Notes: generated by a model from the letters alone, not told the origin. A DNA stretch of 64,000 bases from an uncultured Sphaerochaeta sp. (GCF_963677075.1 NZ_OY781873.1:806001-870000); one strand, 5' to 3'; shown: positions 25,465 through 34,893, numbered from the stretch's first letter. Program-made: numbers and translations.

Positions 25465-27720
25465 ATGGAGTTGTTTCACGGACTGGCAGCCCTCTTCTCA
25501 GGCAAGGGCAGGGAGTTTCCACCTACCCTCTCAACACGGGCGCGCGTAAAAGGCAGGGCCCTTATTAAGAGATTCTATGCTCTCAACGGTATCTCCATTG
25601 TATTTCTCATGGAGAATATCCTCATCCTCTACGCCATTGCCAATGCTGTCTCCGATCCCCTGATTGCCGTGCTTTCTTCCTTTGTCCATCTGACTATGCC
25701 ATTCATGATCGTCGGCAAGCACCTGGTATCGAAGATCGGGGGGGCACGCACTTGGGCACTGGGGTGGTTCCTCCGCTACGTGTTTGCATCCTTTCTGATT
25801 GTTGCCCCGATGGCTGTTCCCTATGTGCCCCAAGCTGTAGTTTCTGCAATCATACTCGTTGCTGCTTTCGGTTTCGCGCTCTTCAGGAGCATGGGAGTTG
25901 TGGCGACTTCGCCGCTTGAGGGTGAGGTAACCACGCCGGAGAACCGGGGAGCTTTTCTCGCAGGCAACCACCTTCGGGTCACTACGACTCAGATTATTGC
26001 TATGCTGGTGATTATCCTCATAACCCGCTACACCGCAGAGATCTGGGTTTATCAACTGCTAATTGCCATCGCTTGCCTTATCGGCCTCTATGCCTCCACG
26101 GTGCTCGCTCGGATCCCTGAATCGCAGATGCCGCAGGTATCCGCTCGTATACCGTTGGGGCAATCCTTTAGGCGACTGTGGGGTCAGAAACAGGCTCGCG
26201 GATTGCTGTTTGCTTGGAGCGGCGGTCTGGTGAGTTTCATGATGGTCATTCCCTTCATGATGATAGCGGTGAAGAACGGTTATGGGACCCAGGACTCCAC
26301 AGTCCTGCTCTTTTCGCTCATTCTACTGATTGGGGGAGTATCTTCGTCGGTGATCAATGGAATGATAGCAGACCAGGTAGGCCCTCGGCCGATTCTCTTG
26401 CTGAGTACAGCAGGCCTTCTGCTACCAGCAGGAATGTGGGCATTTGCTCCTGAGATTTTCAGTCCTCTGTTGGTGGGAGTGGCCTTCTTCATTGCCGGAT
26501 ACTGCAAGTTCGGCATCATTGTTGGACTGAACCACTACTTTCTCTCTTCAATCGGTGATGCCGACCGGGTCGGCAGCGCGCTATTCATCCGCGTCTTCTC
26601 CGGTGTGGCTGCAGGTCTTTCGGGGACGGTCATCGGTGGGGGGTTGCTCTCTTGGCTGGAATTCTCGGGGTATACCGGGATGGACGGCTACCGTCTCTAT
26701 TTCAGGATTATCATCGGGGTGCTGGTGGTGATGATTTTTCTTGTTCGATCGCTTGAGAAGCTCAATGAGTGGCCGCTAACGAATGTTATCAGTCTCTTCA
26801 TGGCACCTCGGGACCTCTACGCCATCCATGTGCTCAATCGGCTACGCAACCAGGATGATAGCGCTGAGGATGCCCGGACCGTGAAACGGCTCGGGACCAT
26901 CGGCTCGACCATCCCGGAGACCGAACTCAGAGAGCAGCTCGATTCTCCGCTGCTTACTGTCCGCGTTAATGCTTTGCAGGCGCTCGGGAACATCTCCTTC
27001 GGGAGAAAGACCGAAGATGCTGTGCTCAACCAGCTTTCCTGCGGCGAGCATACCACCGCTTGGATAGCGGCAGAAATTGTCGGCAAGCACCAGATCAAAC
27101 GGGGTGTAGAACTGCTTCGCTGGGGACTGGGCTCTTCAGACCATTTTCTCCAGGGAAAGTGTATGGTTGCCCTTGTCCGGCTTGGGGACACTGACTCCTA
27201 TGCTCAGATTGTCTCACTCTTCAAATCATCAGATAATCCGAGGATTATCATTCACGGTGCCAAGGCCCTCTCGCTTATGGAAGGTATGTCGGCCCTGACG
27301 GTAATCCTCCGTAAATCGATTGATCCCGAACTCCCAGCCTCTGTCGTGGACGAGGTGCTTACTGCCGCGGCGGCGACCGTATCGCTGGAGCAGCGGTGGT
27401 ACCACTTTCTCCAGAAGTACAATAAAAACCGGTATGTCGGGGCAACCGAGTTTATCTCCGATCTGGACGGTGTTGCTTTCAGGAAAGAGGATATTAGCTT
27501 GTTCGCCAAGATGGCGGGGCAGGAGCAGATGCTTCCCCATTTTACCAGGACACTGGAGAATCTCGCTGCTGTGAGCAACAGTCCTGTCGCTCTTGAGATA
27601 CGCAGCCTGTTATCGGATATCGGGATTGATCATATTCCTGTCAAGACGGCCTTCTGTATCGCCCTGATCCTCTCGGCGGTTTCCGATCGGGCCCACCCCC
27701 TGACAGGGCTTCCATCCTGA
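25465..27720 (+). CDS. MFS transporter with C-terminal HEAT-like repeat domain
   Basis: A 751-residue protein. Residues about 35-440 form 12 hydrophobic helices with MFS loops (IADQVGPRP between the halves). Residues about 480-650 are soluble, with helical pairs of HEAT/PBS-lyase type (LLTVRVNALQALGNISFG, TTAWIAAEIVGKH, FLQGKCMVALVRLGD, RIIIHGAKALSLMEG). The repeat domain probably faces the cytoplasm and may bind a partner or gate transport. The gene is richer in G+C than its neighbours and may be acquired. AGGAGCGGAG precedes the ATG. The substrate is unknown. Confidence 0.82.
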   Translation: MELFHGLAALFSGKGREFPPTLSTRARVKGRALIKRFYALNGISIVFLMENILILYAIANAVSDPLIAVLSSFVHLTMPFMIVGKHLVSKIGGARTWALGWFLRYVFASFLIVAPMAVPYVPQAVVSAIILVAAFGFALFRSMGVVATSPLEGEVTTPENRGAFLAGNHLRVTTTQIIAMLVIILITRYTAEIWVYQLLIAIACLIGLYASTVLARIPESQMPQVSARIPLGQSFRRLWGQKQARGLLFAWSGGLVSFMMVIPFMMIAVKNGYGTQDSTVLLFSLILLIGGVSSSVINGMIADQVGPRPILLLSTAGLLLPAGMWAFAPEIFSPLLVGVAFFIAGYCKFGIIVGLNHYFLSSIGDADRVGSALFIRVFSGVAAGLSGTVIGGGLLSWLEFSGYTGMDGYRLYFRIIIGVLVVMIFLVRSLEKLNEWPLTNVISLFMAPRDLYAIHVLNRLRNQDDSAEDARTVKRLGTIGSTIPETELREQLDSPLLTVRVNALQALGNISFGRKTEDAVLNQLSCGEHTTAWIAAEIVGKHQIKRGVELLRWGLGSSDHFLQGKCMVALVRLGDTDSYAQIVSLFKSSDNPRIIIHGAKALSLMEGMSALTVILRKSIDPELPASVVDEVLTAAAATVSLEQRWYHFLQKYNKNRYVGATEFISDLDGVAFRKEDISLFAKMAGQEQMLPHFTRTLENLAAVSNSPVALEIRSLLSDIGIDHIPVKTAFCIALILSAVSDRAHPLTGLPS

Positions 27721-27950
27721 TTGAATGAGTATATGGTGCTGCCGTAGCTGCCGTTGAGTTAGTCAGGGCTCTGTGCTGACTATTAGTATGAGAATATGGT
27801 AGATTCAGATAACAAATCACATAATTACTGTAGAAAGGGTGAGGAGAATCACATATTGAGCAAAATCCCCGCAATGAATCATGTGACTATCGTATGTATA
27901 TAATCCGGAAAAACAAGTTTTTCTTGACATCGCCAACTAGGTATGCAAAT

Positions 27951-27977
27951 CTAATAATCAGTGATAATCAGATTTGG
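27951..27977. promoter_or_regulatory. Candidate operator at the start of the GntR gene
   Basis: The sequence contains TGATAATCA, followed by CAGATTTGG. A related site, TGATTATCA followed by CAGATTGG, lies downstream of the promoter of the adjacent TTT operon. It sits 10-36 bp before the gntR ATG, so self-repression is likely. TTGACA at 27924-27929 is probably the -35 box, but the -10 is unclear. Confidence 0.6.
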
Positions 27978-27986
27978 TAGGTTAGT

Positions 27987-28691
27987 ATGGATGTGTTGAT
28001 CGATGGACTCTGTAGAGATGAAGAAGATAAGCTGGTTTTTTCTCTTATTCGCTATATTCGTGAGAAGAACTTGAAAGCTGGTGATAAACTGCCATCCATA
28101 CGTGCGTTTGCAACTGAACTGGGTGTATCGCAGAGTCAGGTTAGGTCAGGAGTCCTGAGGGCTGCATCGATGGGGTTGATCAATATACTTCCCCGTTCAG
28201 GTTGCTATGTAGCCGATATGGGGCTCTCAAAAATTGTGGGACCTTTTGCCTTGTTGTTCGAGGCAATGTACATGAACGACCAACCTCCTTTGTTTCATAT
28301 CTATGCACTGAAAACCACGCTGGAGAGGGGTATCGCCAAGCGAGTGGCAGATATCAGGACCGTTGAGGATCTTGCAGAGATGAAATTCATCCTGGATCAG
28401 ATGGCGACCGTTTCTGAACAAGCCGATATGATTCGACTTGATGAGGAATATCATGCCAAGCTTGCCAATGCAAGTAGGAATCCTCTCTATTTCAGCCTCA
28501 TAACTGCCATCCACTCCATTCTTCGCCCGTCACGGTTCCGTTACAAAGATTTTGTTTCTGAGTTTCCTCAGTCCTTGAAGGATCATACCGATCTGTTCGA
28601 AGCAATCAAAGATCAGGATGGACAGAGAGCAGGGGATATTGCCGAGCGGCATAGCAATAGACGGATGAGACGGTTAACCCAAGATTACTAA
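27987..28691 (+). CDS. GntR-family regulator (FadR/FCD type) of TTT operon 2
   Basis: A 234-residue regulator. The N-terminal winged helix (GDKLPSIRAFATELGVSQSQV, about 33-55) is of GntR type. The all-helical C-terminal domain carries FCD-like metal-site residues (DEEYHAKLAN and a later DHTDLFEAI segment with RHSNRRM). FCD regulators usually bind small carboxylic acids. It lies directly before the TTT operon in the same direction but has a separate promoter, and both start regions carry the same operator-like motif. Confidence 0.88.
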   Translation: MDVLIDGLCRDEEDKLVFSLIRYIREKNLKAGDKLPSIRAFATELGVSQSQVRSGVLRAASMGLINILPRSGCYVADMGLSKIVGPFALLFEAMYMNDQPPLFHIYALKTTLERGIAKRVADIRTVEDLAEMKFILDQMATVSEQADMIRLDEEYHAKLANASRNPLYFSLITAIHSILRPSRFRYKDFVSEFPQSLKDHTDLFEAIKDQDGQRAGDIAERHSNRRMRRLTQDY

Positions 28692-28790
28692 AACGGTTTA
28701 TATTTTCTTGTTAAATTCTAGCTATACTCATAGTATTAATTAAATTATTTATTCATTTTTCTTACAAATTATAATTTAAGTATAATTTTA

Positions 28791-28818
28791 TTGACAATGC
28801 GTTGTTCAATGGTATACT
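28791..28818 (+). promoter_or_regulatory. Promoter of TTT operon 2
   Basis: TTGACA (28791-28796) and TATACT (28813-28818) are 16 bp apart, both near consensus. TATAATTTT lies at 28781-28789. Confidence 0.75.
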
Positions 28819-28832
28819 TGATATAGAAAGAC

Positions 28833-28857
28833 TGGTAATCACTGATTATCAGATTGG
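28833..28857. promoter_or_regulatory. Candidate GntR operator downstream of the TTT operon 2 promoter
   Basis: The TGATTATCA palindrome followed by CAGATTGG matches the site before the gntR gene. It begins about 8 bp past the expected transcription start, where a bound repressor would block elongation or promoter clearance. Confidence 0.6.
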
Positions 28858-28926
28858 TCCTCAAGTGTTTGGGGAAAAGTAACAAATTGCTCTTGTACAA
28901 AGGTACAGGGTCATGTGGAGGTTTCT

Positions 28927-29910
28927 ATGACGACAAAAAGAGTGCTTGTACTACTCGCTTGCCTGCTGCTCACAACAGTTGCTCTGTTTGCAGAAGGTAC
29001 CAAAGAAGAATATCCGAGTAAGGATATTGAGTTCATCGTAAGCTCTGGTGCTGGTGGCGGTACCGATGCTATCAGTCGCAAGGTCTCTCAGCTTGCAGAG
29101 AAAGAACTTGGTGTTGCAATCTACTTTGTAAACAAACCAGGTGCAGATGATGCAGTAGGCCCGAACTTGTTGATGGGTGCAAAAGCTAATGGCTATACCA
29201 TTGGTAACCTCAACTATGGTTCGATCATCAATGCTCCTTTCACTGGTTTGATCAAGGGTTATGATTTGGCAAAACTCCAGATCTTTGCTCTGATCACCCA
29301 GGAGCCCGATGCAATCATGGTTGGCAAGAATTCTCCTTACCAGACTTTTGATGCATTGATTGCTGCTGCAAAAGCAAATCCAGGACAGATTCGTATTGCT
29401 GACCAGGGAATCGGCAGCCGTGTTAACCTGTTGGCTCTCAAGATTCAGGACACCTATGATGTACAGTTCAATTTGATCTCCTACCAGAGTTCTGCTCCAC
29501 AGCGTGAAGCAATCCTCAACGGGGAAGTTGATGCAGCAATCACCAGCCTTGGTGACTTCGCTCCTCTGCTCCAGAGTGGTGATGCTGTAGGTATCATCGA
29601 GTTCAGCACCAAGCGTAATGGTGGCTTCCCCACCGTTCCAACTGCCATGGAACTCGGACTTGATGAGAGCCTGCTCTCTGGTTCATTCTTGACTGTTGCC
29701 GCTCCTGCTGGAACCCCTGAAGATGCTATTGCTAAACTCGTATCTGCTTTCGAAGCAGCTGCAACCAGCAAAGAGTTCAGCGATTGGGCTGCCACCGTTG
29801 GTGTCTCTCCTGACTTCAAGAGTGGTGCAGAGTTGAAGACCTTCCTCGACAACAAGATTGCCGGCGAAACTGCTGCTCTCCAGGCATTGAAGGATCAGGG
29901 AATTATCTAA
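28927..29910 (+). CDS. tctC: TTT solute-binding protein TctC, system 2
   Basis: A 327-residue periplasmic binding protein with signal peptide MTTKRVLVLLACLLLTTV cleaved near LFAEG. The mature start YPSKDIEFIVSSGAGGGTD is the classical TctC pattern. The ATG at 28927 is chosen because GGAGG lies at 28917-28921; the upstream GTG overlaps that site. The ligand is unknown; the downstream aldolases point to a sugar acid or related hydroxyacid. Confidence 0.92.
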   Translation: MTTKRVLVLLACLLLTTVALFAEGTKEEYPSKDIEFIVSSGAGGGTDAISRKVSQLAEKELGVAIYFVNKPGADDAVGPNLLMGAKANGYTIGNLNYGSIINAPFTGLIKGYDLAKLQIFALITQEPDAIMVGKNSPYQTFDALIAAAKANPGQIRIADQGIGSRVNLLALKIQDTYDVQFNLISYQSSAPQREAILNGEVDAAITSLGDFAPLLQSGDAVGIIEFSTKRNGGFPTVPTAMELGLDESLLSGSFLTVAAPAGTPEDAIAKLVSAFEAAATSKEFSDWAATVGVSPDFKSGAELKTFLDNKIAGETAALQALKDQGII

Positions 29911-29942
29911 GCTAATAATTCAGTTTTTTGAAAAACAATGTA

Positions 29943-29973
29943 CCTACCGCATGGCCCTAAACCATGCGGTAGG
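29943..29973 (+). promoter_or_regulatory. Hairpin between tctC2 and tctB2
   Basis: A perfect 12-bp stem (CCTACCGCATGG pairing with CCATGCGGTAGG) with a 7-nt loop and no T-run, at the same place as in TTT system 1. Confidence 0.88.
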
Positions 29974-30032
29974 CCATGAAAAGTCTACGTCAACGAGCCA
30001 TAGGCCGTGCCCTAGTTAGGAGTATCTTCCTT

Positions 30033-30515
30033 ATGAAAACCATCAAGCCCTATCTGCAAGGCAAGGTACTAGTTCCCTTACTCATGCAGATCGCCCTTAT
30101 CGTCTATGTGATAAGTGCCCTTCAGTTAGCTCCCCCTGTTGTAAAAGGATTGCTCTCTGAATCATCCTTCCCTTTCTTCATCTTCTTGATCGCCACACCT
30201 GCAGCCATCAAACAGCTCTACGATGGCATTAAGGCAGTGAAAAAGGAGATTGGGGAGAAAGCTGAGGTAGTGCACCAGAAGAAGAGCATTAAACCGTTGC
30301 TTACCGTTCTCGTCATGGCTGTATTCGTAGCCCTGTTCGATATACTTGGTTTCACGGTGCTTGCTCCTCTGTATGTGTTTGCATTCATGCTCATCTTTGA
30401 TGATAAGCCACAGCACATTGTCCGCAAGATCATTTACTCCCTCATCATTGGAGTCCTTGTATACATCATGTATGTTATCGCCTTTGATATTCGATTCCCG
30501 CAGATCTGGAGGTAG
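30033..30515 (+). CDS. tctB: TTT small membrane subunit TctB, system 2
   Basis: A 160-residue protein with four hydrophobic helices in the TctB arrangement. The ATG at 30033 is preferred because AGGAG lies at 30018-30022; a longer start at 29976 abuts the hairpin and has no ribosome site. The stop codon directly precedes the tctA ATG. Confidence 0.85.
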   Translation: MKTIKPYLQGKVLVPLLMQIALIVYVISALQLAPPVVKGLLSESSFPFFIFLIATPAAIKQLYDGIKAVKKEIGEKAEVVHQKKSIKPLLTVLVMAVFVALFDILGFTVLAPLYVFAFMLIFDDKPQHIVRKIIYSLIIGVLVYIMYVIAFDIRFPQIWR

Positions 30516-32063
30516 ATGATGGATCAAATACTGCAAATTCTTGCAGGGACCACCGTGGTGTTCCAGCCACTCTCCCTGTTGTATCTTTCCATAGGATTCT
30601 TTATCGGAATCATCTTCGGAGCACTTCCAGGACTGACCTCCATGTTGGCAATTGTCCTGTTGCTCCCGATGACCTATACCATGCCGATGACCTACGCCCT
30701 TATCATGTGTATGGGCGTGTATATGTCCGGTATCTATAGTGGGAGTATTACCGCTATTACCATTAATATTCCTGGTGCACCTTCAGCATTGATGACCTGT
30801 ATCGAGGGCCATCCCATGATGCAGAGAGGCAAAGGCGCAAAGGCAATAGGACACGCAACCATTGGTTCAGCCATCGGTGGAGCGATCGGAGCCTTGCTCC
30901 TGATCTTTGTCTCTCCTCTTGCGGTCAAGCTTGCGCTGAAGATTCGTACCCCAGGAAAGTTCTCCCTTATTCTCTTCGCTCTCATCGTAATCGTGATCGT
31001 TGAGAAGAAGCGGACAAAAGCCATTCTTACCATGGCACTGGGCATCATGCTCTCGACTGTGGGTATGGATCCTCTCAAGTCGGTTTCCCGGTTTACCTTT
31101 GGAAACCCGAACCTGATCGAGGGTATCGACCTTACTACCTTGATCATCGGTGCCTTTGCCATCAGTGAGCTGTTTGTGCAGTCCACGGTAAACAACGAGA
31201 AGTATCGTGAGATGACCTCGATAGCAAACGCCGTCAAGTTCAAGCGAAAGGAGTTCTTCCCTTCCTTGCATGAGATGCGGGAAATTGGGTGGCTTACCTA
31301 CGTAAAGAGTGCTTTCACGGGATACCTCATTGGTGTCCTTCCAGGGGCAGGGGCTTCCATGGCTGGGTTTGTCTCCTATGTTGAGGCAAAGCGAGTCAGC
31401 AAGCATCCCGAGCGTTTTGGTGGAGATGCCATCGATGGTCTTGTTGCAGCGGAAACTGCAAACAATGCCATGTGTGGTGGTGCATTGGTTCCCATGCTCT
31501 CATTGGGTATTCCAGGTGACGGCACAACGGCAATCATCCTTGGTGTCTTGATGGTCTATGGAGTGGTTCCTGGTCCAGATTTGCTCGTGAAGCAGATGCA
31601 TGTCATGGCACCCATGTATATGGCACTGTTTGTAAGTGCTGCAGTACTGATGCCAATCTCCCTGTTCCTGTTTGGACCCTACTACCTGAAGATTGTACGG
31701 ATCAATCGCCTGGTGCTCTACAGTACCATTGCCTTGATCGCAATACTCGGCGTCTTTGCAGCGACCTACTCTGCGTTCCAGATGGGTGTGGCTTTGGTTA
31801 TCGGTATTGTCATGTACTTCCTGAAAAAGCAGGGTTATCCCAATGTACCGTTCATTCTGGCGGTTATCCTTGGACCCCTCTGTGAGCAATATCTGAGGAC
31901 TTCCCTGACACTTTCCAGTGGCAATCCGATGGTGTTTATTACCAATTTCGACAGCCTATTTTTCCTTCTTCTTACCGTTGCATTCGCAATTCTGCTCCCA
32001 CGGGCTAACAGACGAGCAGCTGAGTTGGAGAAGAAGAACCGGGCAATGGATGAGAACAAATGA
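30516..32063 (+). CDS. tctA: TTT large membrane subunit TctA, system 2
   Basis: A 515-residue permease with FGALPGLTSMLAIVLLLP near the N-terminus, SGSITAITINIPGAPSA, LPGAGASMAGFVSY, and GGALVPMLSLGIPGDGTTA. All are TctA hallmarks. It is coupled to the next gene by an ATGA overlap. Confidence 0.95.
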   Translation: MMDQILQILAGTTVVFQPLSLLYLSIGFFIGIIFGALPGLTSMLAIVLLLPMTYTMPMTYALIMCMGVYMSGIYSGSITAITINIPGAPSALMTCIEGHPMMQRGKGAKAIGHATIGSAIGGAIGALLLIFVSPLAVKLALKIRTPGKFSLILFALIVIVIVEKKRTKAILTMALGIMLSTVGMDPLKSVSRFTFGNPNLIEGIDLTTLIIGAFAISELFVQSTVNNEKYREMTSIANAVKFKRKEFFPSLHEMREIGWLTYVKSAFTGYLIGVLPGAGASMAGFVSYVEAKRVSKHPERFGGDAIDGLVAAETANNAMCGGALVPMLSLGIPGDGTTAIILGVLMVYGVVPGPDLLVKQMHVMAPMYMALFVSAAVLMPISLFLFGPYYLKIVRINRLVLYSTIALIAILGVFAATYSAFQMGVALVIGIVMYFLKKQGYPNVPFILAVILGPLCEQYLRTSLTLSSGNPMVFITNFDSLFFLLLTVAFAILLPRANRRAAELEKKNRAMDENK

Positions 32064-32839
32064 TCAAGAAGAACTGTAACGACGTAAAAGAAAAGCTCCA
32101 GGCTGGCAAGCAAGTGCTTGCCGCCTGGGCACAGGCTGCAAGCAACATCACAACTGAGGTGTTGGCAGATGCAGGTATGGATGTAATTGTGATTGACATG
32201 GAGCACTCTCCGGTTGATCTCTCGACCTTGGTCACCCAGTTCCAGGCAATGAATGGCTATCCTGCTGTTCCGTTTGTACGGGCTCCTTGGAACGATTTTG
32301 TCACGATCAAGCGAATCCTCGATGCAGGTGCCTATGGGATAATTGTGCCCAATGTGGAGACGGTGGAAGAAGCAAAGGCGGCCATCGCAGCTGTTCGCTA
32401 TCCCTTGACGGGTATCCGTGGTGTTGCTGGCAGTACACGTGCAGCACACTACGGAAATGATACGCTTTCCTACTTTACCAAGGCAAATGACCTGGTGATG
32501 TTGTTTCTGATGATCGAATCCCCCAAGGGAATGGAGAATCTTGATGAGATCCTCAAGCTTGATGGATTCGATGGGATTATGGTGGGGCCTGTGGACCTTG
32601 CAACCAATCTGGGCTTCCTCGGTAATGCCCAAGCCCCAGAGGCGAAGGCTGCCTTGGCTGAGGTTGAGGCAAAGACCCTTGCCTCCGACAAGTACCTGAT
32701 GGCCCTCGGGGCAGACTGGGATGCAGCTGAGAGAAAGCTGCAGCAGGGTGTGCATATCGTAACCTGCATGTCAGACACACTCTCCTTGGGAGCGTTGGCC
32801 CGAAGTAATGTGAAGAAGTTCAAGGAAGCAGGATTTTAA
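32060..32839 (+). CDS. HpcH/HpaI-family class II aldolase (GarL/RhmA-like)
   Basis: A 259-residue metal-dependent aldolase. Motifs include VIVIDMEHSPVD near 40, PFVRAPWND near 75, GIIVPNVETVEEA near 105, MIESPKGMEN (metal-binding glutamate) near 155, and GPVDLATNLG with the metal-binding aspartate. Such enzymes split 2-keto-3-deoxy sugar acids to pyruvate and an aldehyde. Together with GarR copy 2 in the same operon it could form a GarL-GarR pair producing and reducing tartronate semialdehyde. The true substrate is unproven. Confidence 0.87.
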   Translation: MIKKNCNDVKEKLQAGKQVLAAWAQAASNITTEVLADAGMDVIVIDMEHSPVDLSTLVTQFQAMNGYPAVPFVRAPWNDFVTIKRILDAGAYGIIVPNVETVEEAKAAIAAVRYPLTGIRGVAGSTRAAHYGNDTLSYFTKANDLVMLFLMIESPKGMENLDEILKLDGFDGIMVGPVDLATNLGFLGNAQAPEAKAALAEVEAKTLASDKYLMALGADWDAAERKLQQGVHIVTCMSDTLSLGALARSNVKKFKEAGF

Positions 32840-32854
32840 GGAAAGAGGTAAGAT

Positions 32855-33889
32855 ATGGATTATTTCAAGCGTGTAGCAGCACTGACTCCTACAAAGTTCT
32901 GGGTTAATAATGTAAGCCGCGAGGAGGCTCAGCTGGGAATTTCAGCTGGTGCTTCAGGGTGTACGCAGAATCCTTCCTATGTCTGGAAGATGCTCAACCA
33001 TCCAGAGGAGAAGGAGTATGCGACCAAACTTCTCAAAGAGACAATGCGGGAGACCGATGATGATAATCAGGTCATCTGCATACTCCAGAGGAAGTTGATC
33101 AAGGGAGTCTCTGATATCTTCATGGATGTGTACAACCGTACCCATGGGGAGGCAGGGTATGTCAGTATCCAGGGTGATCCCATCCATGAAGAAGACTACC
33201 AGGTCATACTGGATGAAGCACGCCTGAACAGGGAGATGAATCCCAATATCATGATCAAGATTCCTGCAACCGAGAGTGGTCTCAAAGCGTTGGAGATTCT
33301 CCTCTCTGAAGGAACTCCTATTAACGCCACAGAGGTGATGGGAGTCGATCAGGTGATTGCCTTGGGCGAGATCTATCAGCGTGTCTTTGAGCAGACAGGA
33401 AAGAGACCTGTCATGTATTTCTCCCTGATCACCGGTATTTTCAACGAGTGGTTGAGAGGGGATGTACAGGAAAAAGGAATCGATATCAACGCCGATGTGT
33501 TGCATCAGGCAGGTATGGTTATTGCCAAGAAGGTCTACCAGTTGAATCATGACCGTAATTACAAGATGGGCTTCATCTCTGGTGGTGCACGTACCCTTGA
33601 TGACTTCTACGAGATGGTTGGTGGGGATGTCTGTGTGACAATGAACTGGAAGGGCAGCTGTGATGAGCTTATCAAGGAAGATAAGCCGGTAATCTCCCGT
33701 CTTTTCAATCCTGTCCAGCCAATGGTTCTTGACCAGTTGCAGAAGACGCTTCCCCAGTTTAACCAGGCTTTCCAGGAAGGCGGTTTGACTGCTCAGGAGT
33801 TTGAACACTATGGTCCTGTGATGTATTTCAGGGATAGTTTCATTCGTTCTTGGGAGAGTGCCGTCGAATTGGTTGCCTCTCTACGATAA
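32855..33889 (+). CDS. Transaldolase-like protein
   Basis: A 344-residue protein of the transaldolase/TalB-like superfamily. It has FWVNNVSREE and SGCTQNPS near the N-terminus (compare DTAD and TNPS in transaldolase), NIMIKIPATESGL with the Schiff-base lysine near 131, and MYFSLITGIFNEW. The early catalytic aspartate strand is altered (WVNN rather than a DTAD-like motif), so the reaction may differ from sugar-phosphate transaldolase. In this sugar-acid operon a different aldol cleavage is possible. AAAGAGG precedes the ATG. Confidence 0.75.
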   Translation: MDYFKRVAALTPTKFWVNNVSREEAQLGISAGASGCTQNPSYVWKMLNHPEEKEYATKLLKETMRETDDDNQVICILQRKLIKGVSDIFMDVYNRTHGEAGYVSIQGDPIHEEDYQVILDEARLNREMNPNIMIKIPATESGLKALEILLSEGTPINATEVMGVDQVIALGEIYQRVFEQTGKRPVMYFSLITGIFNEWLRGDVQEKGIDINADVLHQAGMVIAKKVYQLNHDRNYKMGFISGGARTLDDFYEMVGGDVCVTMNWKGSCDELIKEDKPVISRLFNPVQPMVLDQLQKTLPQFNQAFQEGGLTAQEFEHYGPVMYFRDSFIRSWESAVELVASLR

Positions 33890-33909
33890 CAATATAAAAG
33901 GAGCGGCTG

Positions 33910-34893
33910 ATGAAACCCGTTGTACTGATCCCCCAGGATGTTGCTAAAGAGGGTAAGAACTACCTCATCGAACGGGGTTATTCCATTCGAATGGGAAGAG
34001 GGACCGATAAGGCTTCCTTGATTGCCGATATTCAAGATGTTGATGCAGTTCTCTTTCGCAACGAAGCCTACGATGCTGATGTCCTTGAGGCAGCGAAGCG
34101 GGTTAAAGTGCTTGCCCGACATGGGGTTGGGGTAGATAAGGTTGACCTGAAGAAAGCTGAAGAGTTGGGTATCTGGGTAACCAATGGAGCTCTTTCAAAT
34201 TCCAATACGGTAGCAGAGATGACTCTTGGCTTTATCATTGCATTGGGACGAAATCTGGTGGCAAGCAATGAGGCTGCTCATGTAGCTGACTATGATTTTC
34301 GTGACCGTGTTATCTCCATGGAGCTTGAGGGTAAGACGCTTGCGCTCCTCGGGCTGGGGAAAATCGGTAAACTCGTTGCACAGAAAGCCCACTATGGGCT
34401 TGGAATGAAGATTGTCGCCTATGATACCAACCAGGCTCATCTTCCTTTTCCTTCCTATGTTACGCAACTCAGTTCATTCAATGAAGCTTTCACAGTTGGT
34501 GATTTTGTCTCAGCTCACTATCCTGCAGGTGGAGAGAACCATCATTCGATTACCAAGGAGCAATTCTCCTTGATGAAACCGAGTGCCTACTTCATGAACC
34601 TTGCCCGTGGCGAGTTGGTTGTGGAGTCTGACCTGATTGAGGCACTGAATGAGGGAAGGATAGCGGGGGCTGGGCTTGATGTTTTTGAGGAAGAACCCCC
34701 AAAAAGGGATAACCCACTGTTGGCTATGGAGAATGTCTTGTTGACACCGCACAATGCTGCAATGACAGCAGAATGCAGGATTCGTATGTCGCTTCACGCG
34801 GCACAGGGCATTGATGAAGTATTGTCGGGGAAGGTTCCAACGTGGCCTATGAACAGGCCGGAACATCCTCGCAGAGTTAGGGAGGATGTATGA
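33910..34893 (+). CDS. D-3-phosphoglycerate dehydrogenase-like 2-hydroxyacid dehydrogenase
   Basis: A 327-residue NAD-dependent enzyme. Motifs are ARHGVGVDKVDL near 70, the Rossmann GLGKIG near 147, the catalytic arginine in NLARGELV (near 235), glutamate in FEEEPP, and histidine in LTPHNAAM. AAGGAGCGG precedes the ATG. It lacks a C-terminal ACT domain, so biosynthetic SerA is unlikely; oxidation of a sugar-derived hydroxyacid fits the operon. The end overlaps the next gene by 4 bp. Confidence 0.87.
   Translation: MKPVVLIPQDVAKEGKNYLIERGYSIRMGRGTDKASLIADIQDVDAVLFRNEAYDADVLEAAKRVKVLARHGVGVDKVDLKKAEELGIWVTNGALSNSNTVAEMTLGFIIALGRNLVASNEAAHVADYDFRDRVISMELEGKTLALLGLGKIGKLVAQKAHYGLGMKIVAYDTNQAHLPFPSYVTQLSSFNEAFTVGDFVSAHYPAGGENHHSITKEQFSLMKPSAYFMNLARGELVVESDLIEALNEGRIAGAGLDVFEEEPPKRDNPLLAMENVLLTPHNAAMTAECRIRMSLHAAQGIDEVLSGKVPTWPMNRPEHPRRVREDV

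Noticed and set aside
29976..30032. Longer TctB2 from ATG 29976
   Set aside because: This ATG abuts the stem of the intergenic hairpin and has no ribosome site; the ATG at 30033 has AGGAG.
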